Below are positions 7,519-15,045 of a stretch of DNA of 64,000 bases, one piece after another; positions within the stretch are counted from its first letter, which is position 1; every line of letters begins with the position of its first letter. The notes under the pieces are model-generated. The model did no database searches and had not been told where the DNA came from. It saw only the letters and a list, made by a program, of their open reading frames with translations. The stretch comes from Bacillota bacterium (lineage in GTDB: Bacteria; Bacillota; Clostridia; Christensenellales; CAG-138). The position numbers and the translations under genes were made by a program. The stretch covers positions 1-64,000 of the forward strand of contig JAEWUO010000036.1 of assembly GCA_023459335.1 (NCBI GenBank), read 5' to 3'.

Positions 7519-8559
7519 CTACTCATAGATCGAAAGCCGTTTTTCGATCTTGCCGAAAATATAGGTGAAGATCGCCGTGATCACAAGATAGATCAGAAGC
7601 GCCGGGATGAACACGAGGTAATTGCCCTCGCTGGTCATGATGGTCTTCGAAATCGTCGTGATATCCATCAGCGAGATGGCGAATACGAGCGAAACATCCT
7701 TGATCATCATGACGAATTCATTGCACAGCGGGGGAATCATCCGGCGGATCGACTGCGGGATGATGATGGTGCGCATCATCTGCCCGTAGCTCATGCCAAG
7801 CGCCTTCGAGGCTTCATTCTGCCCTTTGTCGATCGACTGAATCGCCGCGCGGACGATTTCCGCGCAGTACGCGGTCGTGTTCAGCGCAAACGCGATCAGC
7901 GCCGCGACGAACGCACCTTTGTAAACGGCTTCCGGATCTCCGACCGCGAACATACTGCGCCAGGAGAACCCGAATATGACCGGGACGGAAAAGTAGACGA
8001 CGAACAGCTGAATCAACAGCGGCGTACCCCGGAAGAAGAAGATATAAGCGCTGCTGATCTTGCTGATGAACTTGTTTTCCGAGATCTTGCCGAGCGCGAG
8101 AAATACGCTCAGGAACGCGCCGATGACCATGGAAAGCGTCGTTAATAGCAACGTGAGCTTCACGCCGTGCAGCAGGTTTTCACCCGATCCGAGCATGCGG
8201 TAGGTATAGTTCACCATCTGGCCGACGAATTCGGCCCCGCCTTGATCCGCATTGTAAATTTTACCGGCAAAACCGATATAGGATTCCTTGATCGCTTTTG
8301 CACCGGAGGTGGTGAACGAGATATAGCTGACCACGCCCAGATTGTTATACGTAACGGTCAGGGTTTTTCTGCTGCTGTTCTGCTCTTGCTCGATCAGTTG
8401 CTTTACTGCATCGGAAGCCTGATTCATCATATCCTGCTCGGATACGTTGAGCGCGGTGAGAATCGAAACAAGCGCCACAGTCGCCACAATGACTATGGCG
8501 ACTGTTTTCGACGTTCGTTTCCAGTTTTTGATGTCTACGAGTTTTTTCAGTATACGCAT
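7519..8559 (-). CDS. Polar amino-acid ABC permease with N-terminal extracytoplasmic extension
   Basis: A 346-residue protein. The C-terminal part (about 125-346) is a HisM/GlnP-type permease: LLHGVKLTLLLTT, FFRGTPLLIQL, then the EAA loop EASKALGMSYGQMMRTIIIP. Family members are often about 220 residues; this one has some 110 extra N-terminal residues, with a transmembrane helix (about 18-38) and an extracytoplasmic stretch of about 80 residues. The extension is too short to be a substrate-binding domain. Translocates an amino acid together with the ATPase. ATG at 8559; gap to the binding-protein gene is 43 nt. Confidence 0.9.
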   Translation of the reverse strand: MRILKKLVDIKNWKRTSKTVAIVIVATVALVSILTALNVSEQDMMNQASDAVKQLIEQEQNSSRKTLTVTYNNLGVVSYISFTTSGAKAIKESYIGFAGKIYNADQGGAEFVGQMVNYTYRMLGSGENLLHGVKLTLLLTTLSMVIGAFLSVFLALGKISENKFISKISSAYIFFFRGTPLLIQLFVVYFSVPVIFGFSWRSMFAVGDPEAVYKGAFVAALIAFALNTTAYCAEIVRAAIQSIDKGQNEASKALGMSYGQMMRTIIIPQSIRRMIPPLCNEFVMMIKDVSLVFAISLMDITTISKTIMTSEGNYLVFIPALLIYLVITAIFTYIFGKIEKRLSIYE

Positions 8560-8602
8560 TTAGTCCCGCTTCATCATTATTTAAATTGGGTGTATTAAGC
8601 GG

Positions 8603-9451
8603 TTATTTACCGAACCAATACGCGACGTTCTCATCGAAAAAGCCTTCCGCCGTCAGCTGTGCGATCGCGCCGTTGATCGCGGTCTGCAGGGCGGTGTTAT
8701 CCAGACCCATCGCGACGCCGAACTGCTCCGGTTCGCTCTCATCCTGGAATGCCAATACAAACTTGTCGGGGTTGGCGGCGAGATAAGCGGCCGCAACGGT
8801 GGAGTCAACGACCACCGCGTCCACTTCGCCGTTTTCCAGCTGGGTAAAGCATGTGGTGACTTTCTCGTTGGCGGAGATCGTGCAGTCGATCGAACCGGTG
8901 CTGACATAATCAGACATCAGATCGTCGGAAGTGGTTTCTTTCTGCAGGGCGACCGACATACCGTTCAGGTCGAGGAAGCTGCCGATCGTGCCGGTAAAAC
9001 CGGAACTGACGACAACCGCCTGATAGTTGTTGATGTACGGCTCCGAGAAGAGCATCGATTCTTTGCGCTCCGCGGTAATGGTAACGGCGGAAATGACGCA
9101 GTCATAGTTGACGCCGATCCCCTGGAAGATGCCGTCCCATGCGGTGTTGATAAAGTTTACGGTTACGCCGAGCTTTTCGCCGAGGGCGTTGGCGAAATCG
9201 ACGTCGTATCCGACCGGGGTGGTTCCATCTTCAGCAAAATCTTCAAACGGCGGATAACCAATCTCCATACCGACGGTCAGAACGCCTGCCTGCATCAGTC
9301 CGAGATCCGGCGCCTCGACGGCAGCGGGGGCTTCGGTCGCTTCTGCGGCGGCTGCGGCGGGCGCTTCGGTTGCGGCGGGTTCCTTCGCGGTGCAGGCCGC
9401 CAGGGAGAGCAGCATCATCACGGCAAGCGCGATTGAACAAATTTTTTTCAT
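8603..9451 (-). CDS. Amino-acid-binding lipoprotein of ABC importer
   Basis: A 282-residue periplasmic-binding-protein type 2 (family 3 solute-binding protein). The N-terminus MKKICSIALAVMMLLSLAAC is a lipoprotein signal with lipobox LAAC, so it is anchored outside the membrane. An Ala/Glu/Pro-rich linker precedes the domain beginning LTVGMEIGYPPFEDF. FINTAWDGIFQGI and SAVTITAERKESMLFSEPY are family hallmarks. The ATG at 9451 follows AGGAGG with about 10-nt spacing; an upstream in-frame start would spoil the signal peptide. First gene of the importer operon, with its own promoter and a leader hairpin. Confidence 0.95.
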   Translation of the reverse strand: MKKICSIALAVMMLLSLAACTAKEPAATEAPAAAAAEATEAPAAVEAPDLGLMQAGVLTVGMEIGYPPFEDFAEDGTTPVGYDVDFANALGEKLGVTVNFINTAWDGIFQGIGVNYDCVISAVTITAERKESMLFSEPYINNYQAVVVSSGFTGTIGSFLDLNGMSVALQKETTSDDLMSDYVSTGSIDCTISANEKVTTCFTQLENGEVDAVVVDSTVAAAYLAANPDKFVLAFQDESEPEQFGVAMGLDNTALQTAINGAIAQLTAEGFFDENVAYWFGK

Positions 9452-9475
9452 AAAATCCGATCCTCCTAAAGAAAT

Positions 9476-9498
9476 AGGAGCTGAGCAAGTCAACTCCT
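9476..9498 (-). promoter_or_regulatory. Leader hairpin upstream of importer binding-protein gene
   Basis: In the transcript, AGGAGUUGA and UCAGCUCCU form a 9-bp stem (one G-U pair) around the loop CUUGC. It sits 25 nt before the start codon and ends 6 nt before the true AGGAGG. Its left arm itself contains an AGGAG decoy. A stabilising or regulatory role is inferred. Confidence 0.5.
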
Positions 9499-9509
9499 TT
9501 GTTTGCATT

Positions 9510-9538
9510 AAAATAGCATAGTTATACTACTTTGTCAA
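9510..9538 (-). promoter_or_regulatory. Promoter of the amino-acid importer operon
   Basis: On the minus strand TTGACA (9533-9538), a 17-bp spacer and TATTTT (9510-9515). Transcription would start close to 9503, just before the leader hairpin. The -35 is perfect and the -10 is 4 of 6. The rest of the gap to 9751 is AT-rich and shows no gene. Confidence 0.75.
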
Positions 9539-9751
9539 TATATTATTTATAAATATGAGTAATTATTTATGTAGAATATGTAGAAAATTGCATGATTACT
9601 GAACCGAAAAACAATAAAACGCATAAACATACAAATATTACAAATAATTATCCGGCGATGCGTATTCATATGCCGCCTCGGGATTCCTGCAAGCGGTCCG
9701 GCGCCGCGACGGCTTCGTAAAAGCTCGGAAAAACACAGTTGACGAAACGCC

Positions 9752-10372
9752 TCAGTTGGGGGTGCAGATATACCAGGACGCCTTTACGCCGACGTTGACC
9801 TGCCGGACTTCGGCAAAGCATGCCTGCATTTCCGATATGCAGTCTTTCATTTCAGATTCCGCAGTTTTTATAAAACGGAAGTAATCGCCGCCTTCCAGCC
9901 ACTCGACGATTGTCGTGGCAAGCGACCTCTTTTTGTTATAATCGTGAATAACGACAAAGAATTTGGAAACCCGTCTCAATTCGGCGTACAATAGCATCCG
10001 CTGTTCCCGTTTCATCCCGTGCGCGACATACGACGCCGTGGAGATATCGAAGCTTTTATCTTCGAACGGCAGCCTTTCCAGAACATTCGCGCGGAGGAAT
10101 ACGGCGTTTTTGTTTTCCGGTTTTGATTTTGCATATGACAGCATATTCGCCGCGGAATCCACACCTGTGACGGACAGGCCTTTTTCCGACATCGCGGCGC
10201 AAAACGCGCCGGAACCGCACCCGACGTCCAGCGCCGTATGGAACGCCGTCAAGTCAAGCTCGCCTTTCACTTTCTCGATGATGTCCGCATAGCTCCGTTT
10301 CTGCCTGCGGAAAAACAGATGATAGACAGGCGCAATCAGATTGAATAAAAACTCGTTGTCTTCTTTTGCCAT
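9752..10372 (-). CDS. Class I SAM-dependent methyltransferase
   Basis: A 206-residue protein with a Rossmann methyltransferase core: motif I is ALDVGCGSGAFCAAM (residues about 47-61), followed by GVDSAANML, LRANVLERLPFEDKSFD and the post-motif AYV-type segment. Substrate unknown; UbiE/arsenite-type small-molecule methyltransferases look closest. Start ATG at 10372 is preceded by AAAGGAGCGTCTTTC, a strong ribosome site, so the longer frame upstream is not used. No partner gene is adjacent in the same direction. Confidence 0.85.
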   Translation of the reverse strand: MAKEDNEFLFNLIAPVYHLFFRRQKRSYADIIEKVKGELDLTAFHTALDVGCGSGAFCAAMSEKGLSVTGVDSAANMLSYAKSKPENKNAVFLRANVLERLPFEDKSFDISTASYVAHGMKREQRMLLYAELRRVSKFFVVIHDYNKKRSLATTIVEWLEGGDYFRFIKTAESEMKDCISEMQACFAEVRQVNVGVKASWYICTPN

Positions 10373-10546
10373 GAAAGACGCTCCTTTCGCGCGCATCAGA
10401 CGGATGGAATGCCTCAATCATATCAGGTATGACGATGGGTGTATACACTGGGTAGAAAAGCGTTTGATCAATTCTTAAGAATGAATAACGGTTCGTAGTA
10501 TCGCGCCGCAGACAAGCGTTTGGTTGGGCAAAACGAGCTTGGTTAA

Positions 10547-10574
10547 TTGACAAAACGGACATGAAATGTATAAT
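10547..10574 (+). promoter_or_regulatory. Strong promoter upstream of tocopherol-cyclase-like gene
   Basis: Perfect TTGACA (10547-10552) and perfect TATAAT (10569-10574) with a 16-bp spacer. The leader from about 10581 to the gene start is unusually long. Confidence 0.75.
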
Positions 10575-10595
10575 CGTCAGCATACAGGGCGAAGC

Positions 10596-10694
10596 ATGTC
10601 GAATCCTGCCACGGAGGAAGCACCGTATCGGCGTTTCAGACGATTCAAAGCAATATCTATTCCCAGACAGCGATATGCACAGAACAAAACGTAA
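10596..10694 (+). CDS. Possible short leader ORF (32 codons), unknown
   Basis: An ATG at 10596 with AGGGCGAAGC upstream opens a 32-codon frame ending at TAA 10692-10694, 14 nt before the next gene. The product is basic (several Arg, YRRFRRFK). It lies entirely in the leader of the next gene. Nothing is recognised; it may be chance or an upstream ORF that affects translation. Confidence 0.25.
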   Translation: MSNPATEEAPYRRFRRFKAISIPRQRYAQNKT

Positions 10695-10708
10695 AATCCG
10701 ATGGAGGT

Positions 10709-11686
10709 ATGCCGTTGTTGATCGGACGTATTTGGAAGCCGGAGGTATTTCAGGGAGCGTGCCGAAAGCGCGATTATTTTGAGGGATGGTATTTTAAACT
10801 GATCGATTCGTCCCGGCAAACGGTGCTGGCCGTTATTCCCGGCATATCCATCGGAAAAAACAGAGAGGACGCGCATGCGTTTATTCAATTCATCGACGCG
10901 GTCAGCGGGCATACGGAGTATTTCAGGTTCCCGTTTGAAGCGTTTTCCTCCGATCAAAGCAGATTTGACGTCCATATCGGTAAAAACCATTTTTCCGAGA
11001 GCGGAATGGAAATCGATTTGCGCAGCGAAACAATGCGAATCTCCGGCAGCCTTCGATTTGACAGGATTGAAAAATATCCGAAGTCGTTTTTCAGCCCGGG
11101 GATCATGGGGCCGTTTTCCTTCGTACCCGGCATGGAGTGTTATCACGGCATCGTGAACATGAGCCATGAAATCAACGGAAGCCTGACGATCGAAGGCAAC
11201 CGGATCGATATGACCGGCGGGGAAGGGTATATCGAAAAAGACTGGGGGAAATCGTTTCCGCAGTCCTGGATCTGGATGCAGGCGAATCATTTTGAAACGC
11301 ACGGCGTATCCTTTATGTTTTCGCTCGCGCGGATTCCGTGGCTCGGCAGGAGCTTCGTCGGTCTGATTTCGTTTCTGAAAACGCCGGAGGGATTCTATCG
11401 GTTCGCTACCTACAACGGCGGAAAGGTCAGCCGGCTGAGCATGCAGGGGAACGCCATCCAAATCCGCTTAAGGAACGCAGGGTATCATCTCGAGATCTCC
11501 GCGTTTTATGCGCCGGGCGGTATATTGAAAGCGCCGAAAAACGGTATGATGCACAGGAAGATCGAGGAAAGCATCACGGCAAACGTGAAAATTCTTTTAT
11601 CCGACAGAAAGGGAAACACGCTCTTCGAAGGATCCAGCAACCGCGCGGGGATGGAACTTTCAAACGCGCAGATATTTCAGGCGTAG
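10709..11686 (+). CDS. Tocopherol-cyclase-like family protein
   Basis: A 325-residue protein whose N-terminal DYFEGWYFKLIDSSR and central EGYIEKDWGKSFPQSWIWMQ are signatures of the tocopherol cyclase-like family. Plant VTE1 cyclises chromanol precursors; bacterial relatives outside cyanobacteria have no proven substrate, so no vitamin E role is implied. The rest looks beta-rich (FSFVPGMECYHGIVNMSHEI). The ATG at 10709 directly abuts GGAGGT (10703-10708), too close for normal initiation; in-frame TTG codons at 10715 and 10718 give 6-9 nt spacing and may be the real start. Transcribed from the strong promoter at 10547. Confidence 0.8.
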   Translation: MPLLIGRIWKPEVFQGACRKRDYFEGWYFKLIDSSRQTVLAVIPGISIGKNREDAHAFIQFIDAVSGHTEYFRFPFEAFSSDQSRFDVHIGKNHFSESGMEIDLRSETMRISGSLRFDRIEKYPKSFFSPGIMGPFSFVPGMECYHGIVNMSHEINGSLTIEGNRIDMTGGEGYIEKDWGKSFPQSWIWMQANHFETHGVSFMFSLARIPWLGRSFVGLISFLKTPEGFYRFATYNGGKVSRLSMQGNAIQIRLRNAGYHLEISAFYAPGGILKAPKNGMMHRKIEESITANVKILLSDRKGNTLFEGSSNRAGMELSNAQIFQA

Positions 11687-11745
11687 CGCGCGCATCACGG
11701 TTCGCGATGCAAGAATGTTCCGGCGCACGGAATGCCGCGACAGGT

Positions 11746-12276
11746 TCAATCGTTTTTCCGCCGGGACCATTCTTGAATCGAACGGATCTCATCGGGAAAA
11801 AAGCCAAGCGTCTCAAGAAAGACGGCGTGCTCGGCCGGCGAGATCCGTTCAAACGCGGCGTGCCAATCCCGTGTGGTTTTATCGTCAAATCCCGTCGAAT
11901 GCATCAGCGCGTTCCACGTATTTCGGTTGATCTGGGGGGAGCGTTCCAGCAGCGCGCTGTTTTTCAGCATGTCCGCGATGCTTGCCTGCTGCTCTTTCAG
12001 CGACCGAATTTCTTCGTTGATCCGGTTGAACCGCTCGACCAGAATTCGGCTGTACTCGGTTTCCTGCTGGCTGAGCAGAAGACGAATCTCTTCGAGCGAG
12101 ACGCCTGCTTGCCTGAACGCCAAGATGTTTGCAAGGCGCTCGGCATCCGATTCTGAATAGAGCCGGTAACCCGATTCGGTTCTCAGTGAAGGGCACAGCA
12201 GTCCGATTGAGTCATAATAAAGCAGCGCGCTTCGCGATAGGCGGAACCGCATGCTCAATTCTCCGATCCGATACAA
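11746..12276 (-). CDS. MerR-family transcriptional regulator
   Basis: A 176-residue regulator. Residues 1-70 are the MerR winged helix-turn-helix (YRIGELSMRFRLSRSALLYY, DSIGLLCPS, GYRLYSESD), followed by a long dimerisation helix and a C-terminal domain (WHAAFERISPAEHAVFLETL) of the kind found in effector-responding MerR proteins. The start is read as TTG at 12276, because AGAGGTGA lies 7 nt upstream and the protein then begins exactly at the HTH; a GTG further upstream would add a non-conserved tail. It is divergent from the SRPBCC gene, whose promoter has MerR-type spacing. Confidence 0.88.
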   Translation of the reverse strand: MYRIGELSMRFRLSRSALLYYDSIGLLCPSLRTESGYRLYSESDAERLANILAFRQAGVSLEEIRLLLSQQETEYSRILVERFNRINEEIRSLKEQQASIADMLKNSALLERSPQINRNTWNALMHSTGFDDKTTRDWHAAFERISPAEHAVFLETLGFFPDEIRSIQEWSRRKND

Positions 12277-12355
12277 ACGTTCGTCACCTCTCAAATCAAA
12301 GTATGTTACGCTGAAGCCCACGTTAAAAATGAGGAGGGCTGTTAAAAAATCCCTG

Positions 12356-12386
12356 TTGACTCGACTACGGCTTCATAGTTTACGAT
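12356..12386 (+). promoter_or_regulatory. MerR-type promoter with 19-bp spacer
   Basis: TTGACT (12356-12361) and TACGAT (12381-12386) are separated by 19 bp, the over-long spacing used by MerR-activated promoters. The spacer holds an imperfect dyad (ACTA and TAGT around an 8-nt centre). It drives the SRPBCC gene and lies next to the divergent merR gene. Confidence 0.65.
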
Positions 12387-12418
12387 CAATATATTAAAAC
12401 TATGGAGGAGGAGTCAAC

Positions 12419-12874
12419 GTGCTGAATAAAAAAAGACAGGAGTTTCGGCATACGATCCGCATTCCCGGGAACTGCGGGACGGTGTTCATGGCGTTTTGCC
12501 CGGTTGCGGAACGGGAGTGGATCGAAGGGTGGGAGAGCGACATCATCTTTTCCGAATCGGGAATCGCCGAAAAGAACTGCGTATTCAAAACGTCGCAGTT
12601 AAACACGCCGGATGCGATCTGGGTATGCTCGATTTACGATTTCGGCAGGCAAGTGGAATATGTGCGCGTGATCCCGGATCATTTTGTGACCGTGATCAAT
12701 ATTTTGACCGAACAGACCGGTGAAGAAACCGCATGCACGGTCACCTTCACGCATACCGCCCTGTCCGACGATGGCGCGCAGGCGATGAAGCTTCAATTTA
12801 ACGAGGAACGTTTTATCGAGCAGATCGAAAGCTGGAAAACCATGGTGCCTATCTATGTTAACAACCGACGCTGA
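12419..12874 (+). CDS. SRPBCC-domain protein (START/polyketide-cyclase-like)
   Basis: A 151-residue protein that fits an SRPBCC helix-grip fold: FRHTIRIPGNCGTVFMAFCP at the N-terminus, a beta-rich centre (AIWVCSIYDFGRQVEYVRVIP, then TGEETACTVTFTHTALSDDG) and a long C-terminal helix (FIEQIESWKTMV). The fold binds hydrophobic ligands; the ligand is not known. GTG start at 12419 with GGAGGAGGAG upstream. Divergent from a MerR gene with a 19-bp-spacer promoter between them, so it is the likely MerR target and may bind the same effector. Confidence 0.75.
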   Translation: MLNKKRQEFRHTIRIPGNCGTVFMAFCPVAEREWIEGWESDIIFSESGIAEKNCVFKTSQLNTPDAIWVCSIYDFGRQVEYVRVIPDHFVTVINILTEQTGEETACTVTFTHTALSDDGAQAMKLQFNEERFIEQIESWKTMVPIYVNNRR

Positions 12875-12952
12875 CCGTCGCAACGCATCATCCGCTTGCA
12901 TCGACTTGGTCTTCCGAGCGTTCGCGCCCGTATCATGTTCGAACGCTTTTCG

Positions 12953-13726
12953 TTATTTTTTACCGATATACATCCTGACTTCCTGCGGAATCACGATCTG
13001 ATCCCCGATGCCGTGCAGGTAATCCGCGACGCTGTGCAGGATCGAGGTTTGCCGGCCTGGTGAGATTTCGGTGAAATCCGAATACGACCGCATCAGCTTC
13101 AGGTAGCGTTCGGTCGAATATGCCTCCTCCCAGCGGTAAAGGAAAGCGGACGGCGCATGAAACCGTCCTGCTTCCATCTGCGCAAGGCGCAGGCGGTGCA
13201 GTTCCTCCGATTCGGCGGCACTGATGAAATCGTCCAGCTCCGGCGCGACCGTCCGGCAGATGTTCCGGATCGCATTCATCGGTTCGGTCTTTGGTTCGAC
13301 GATCGACGACAGATGCCAGAATACGGACATCGAGCCGTTCGTTTTCAGCAGATCGTACGCCTTCGGGTACCCGACTTCCGGCGCGATCCAATGGAACGCG
13401 GTCGCGGAGAAGATCAGATCGTAAGCGCCAATTGCTCCCGAAAAAGTTTCAAAAGCGGAGCAGACGGCGTGGAAGTTCGGATATGCCGCATATTTTCGCT
13501 TCAGATACCGCACCTGCGGCTGAGAAATCTCCAGCGCGGTGATCCTATAACCGTTTTTCACGAAGAAGTCCGTCGCCTGACCGGGGCCCGAACCGACCTC
13601 GAGGATTTCGGCATCCGGCATTAACTCGGCAAACGAAACGATATCCCGAAACAGCCCGTCGGGATACCCCGGCCGGGCGTACTCGTAAATTGGAATCATA
13701 TTTTTAAAAACACGCGTGTTGCTCAT
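12953..13726 (-). CDS. SAM-dependent methyltransferase
   Basis: A 257-residue class I methyltransferase: ILEVGSGPGQATDFFVKNGY is motif I, ITALEISQPQVRYLKRKY motif II, and GAYDLIFSATAFHWIAPEVG the catalytic-strand region. The HW after the AxAFHW element is typical of TAM/Ycf-like small-molecule methyltransferases. Substrate unknown. ATG at 13726 lacks an obvious Shine-Dalgarno; an internal ATG (MIPIYEYARPGYP) also lacks one. The gap of 223 nt to the upstream lipoprotein gene shows no clear promoter. Confidence 0.85.
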   Translation of the reverse strand: MSNTRVFKNMIPIYEYARPGYPDGLFRDIVSFAELMPDAEILEVGSGPGQATDFFVKNGYRITALEISQPQVRYLKRKYAAYPNFHAVCSAFETFSGAIGAYDLIFSATAFHWIAPEVGYPKAYDLLKTNGSMSVFWHLSSIVEPKTEPMNAIRNICRTVAPELDDFISAAESEELHRLRLAQMEAGRFHAPSAFLYRWEEAYSTERYLKLMRSYSDFTEISPGRQTSILHSVADYLHGIGDQIVIPQEVRMYIGKK

Positions 13727-13949
13727 CGTAATTGTGTTACTGCGCGCCGGTACGGAAAGCTGAATTTACGGTAAGAGCGCGGAGGCTGACGGCGGATTCT
13801 CCTCGGGACGGCGAGGACGCGGATGAGGTCCAGCCAGCCGACCGGCCGGGACGCACGGGTCGGCGGGAACGCATCCTGTATTCGCGCGCCCGTGAAGCCG
13901 CGGTTCCGACCGTCTGCCGACGCGGTATAACGCATGGCTTCCAGCCGCT

Positions 13950-14777
13950 TTACCCGACCGCTAGATCGGTTGAATAATCGTACCAAGTAACACTGTCGAT
14001 GCTGTTCTGCCGGGATTCAAAATCTCTGAATTCGCTTTCCGGGACTTCGGCACCGTTCAGATAGTAGTGAATTACGTAGTTTTCCCCCAACCAATCGGAT
14101 ACGCTCTGGGCCAGGACGGTTTCTTTTGCCACGCTGCCGGTGAAGGAAAGATGAAGATAGTAATTATCCGCCGCACCGTCGGAGCCGACGTATCCGCCGC
14201 CGATGTTTGGCGCTTCAAACGCGCGGGCCACAAACGAGTATCCGTATACCGTTCCCTGATCGTAATGGAGTACTTTATACCAAACGTCTCCGATGGCCGA
14301 TAGCTCGACGAGCGCCTCCGGGGTGCCATCCTGATTCAAGTCGACGAAAGCATATCGGAGAATTTGGAACGGCTCGTTGAATGGGTCCCCCAGAAACTCC
14401 CATATGTCGTCCAGATAATAAACCGAGGATGTTTCCTGCCGGTCGTAGTATGGATATCCTTCGATCGTTCCTTCGGTTACGGTAATTTCCAACAAGAGAG
14501 CTTTTTCAAGAGCGTCCAGCTCCGGCGATGACGGGAATGATTCCGTTCCATTCAACCGCGGAGCAGCCGGCTGCGGGCCGGAGTTTGATCCTTGCTGCGC
14601 GGGGGTGGGAGAAAACTGCGATTTCGCTCCGGCGGGATCGCCCGCTGCCGTTACCATCACAACGACCGGACCGCCGTCCGCCGTCGCCGCGGGGGAAACG
14701 GATTCGCCTCCGCAGGCACAAAGCACGAACAGGAGAAGGGAGAACAAAAGAATCAGGGCGAGACGCATTGTTTTCAT
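13950..14777 (-). CDS. Putative lipoprotein, function unknown
   Basis: A 275-residue protein with a lipoprotein signal: MKTMRLALILLFSLLLFVLC then AC, the modified Cys being in the LCAC lipobox. A low-complexity Ala/Pro/Gly/Ser linker reaches about residue 80. The C-terminal domain contains FVDLNQDGTPEALVEL, an acidic loop like the calcium-binding loops of FG-GAP/VCBS repeats, here only once. It should be anchored on the outer face of the membrane. No family is recognised with confidence, and neighbours give no hint. Confidence 0.7.
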   Translation of the reverse strand: MKTMRLALILLFSLLLFVLCACGGESVSPAATADGGPVVVMVTAAGDPAGAKSQFSPTPAQQGSNSGPQPAAPRLNGTESFPSSPELDALEKALLLEITVTEGTIEGYPYYDRQETSSVYYLDDIWEFLGDPFNEPFQILRYAFVDLNQDGTPEALVELSAIGDVWYKVLHYDQGTVYGYSFVARAFEAPNIGGGYVGSDGAADNYYLHLSFTGSVAKETVLAQSVSDWLGENYVIHYYLNGAEVPESEFRDFESRQNSIDSVTWYDYSTDLAVG

Positions 14778-15045
14778 TGGGTGATTTGCCTCGTTATTCG
14801 TCTTTCCGAATCAATTTTAGCTGTCTGTACATGATACGTTCGTATCAGGCCGATATCTTTGCGATCGTTTACCATATACCGGTTCAGGAGGACACGCAGG
14901 CGCAATGATCGTTTCTATCCGTTCGCAGGGTTGTGTCCACCGTGACCGGAGTTTTTTATGGAGCCGCTTTTGGTAAAACATCGAAAGAAATTCATAGGCA
15001 GGTCGATTCTTCTGCTCTTTTAAGAAATTGCACGGCGGCGGCGCG

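Larger units (their letters stand above)
10373..10708. other. Divergent intergenic region (promoter and long leader)
   Basis: Between the methyltransferase and the tocopherol-cyclase-like gene. It holds the strong plus-strand promoter at 10547-10574, about 128 nt of leader and a possible 32-codon reading frame at 10596-10694. No RNA gene is recognised. Confidence 0.5.

Noticed and set aside
6730..8145. Long open frame opposite the importer ATPase and permease
   Set aside because: Its protein is His/Asp/Arg-rich nonsense typical of antisense frames, and both minus-strand genes are well supported.
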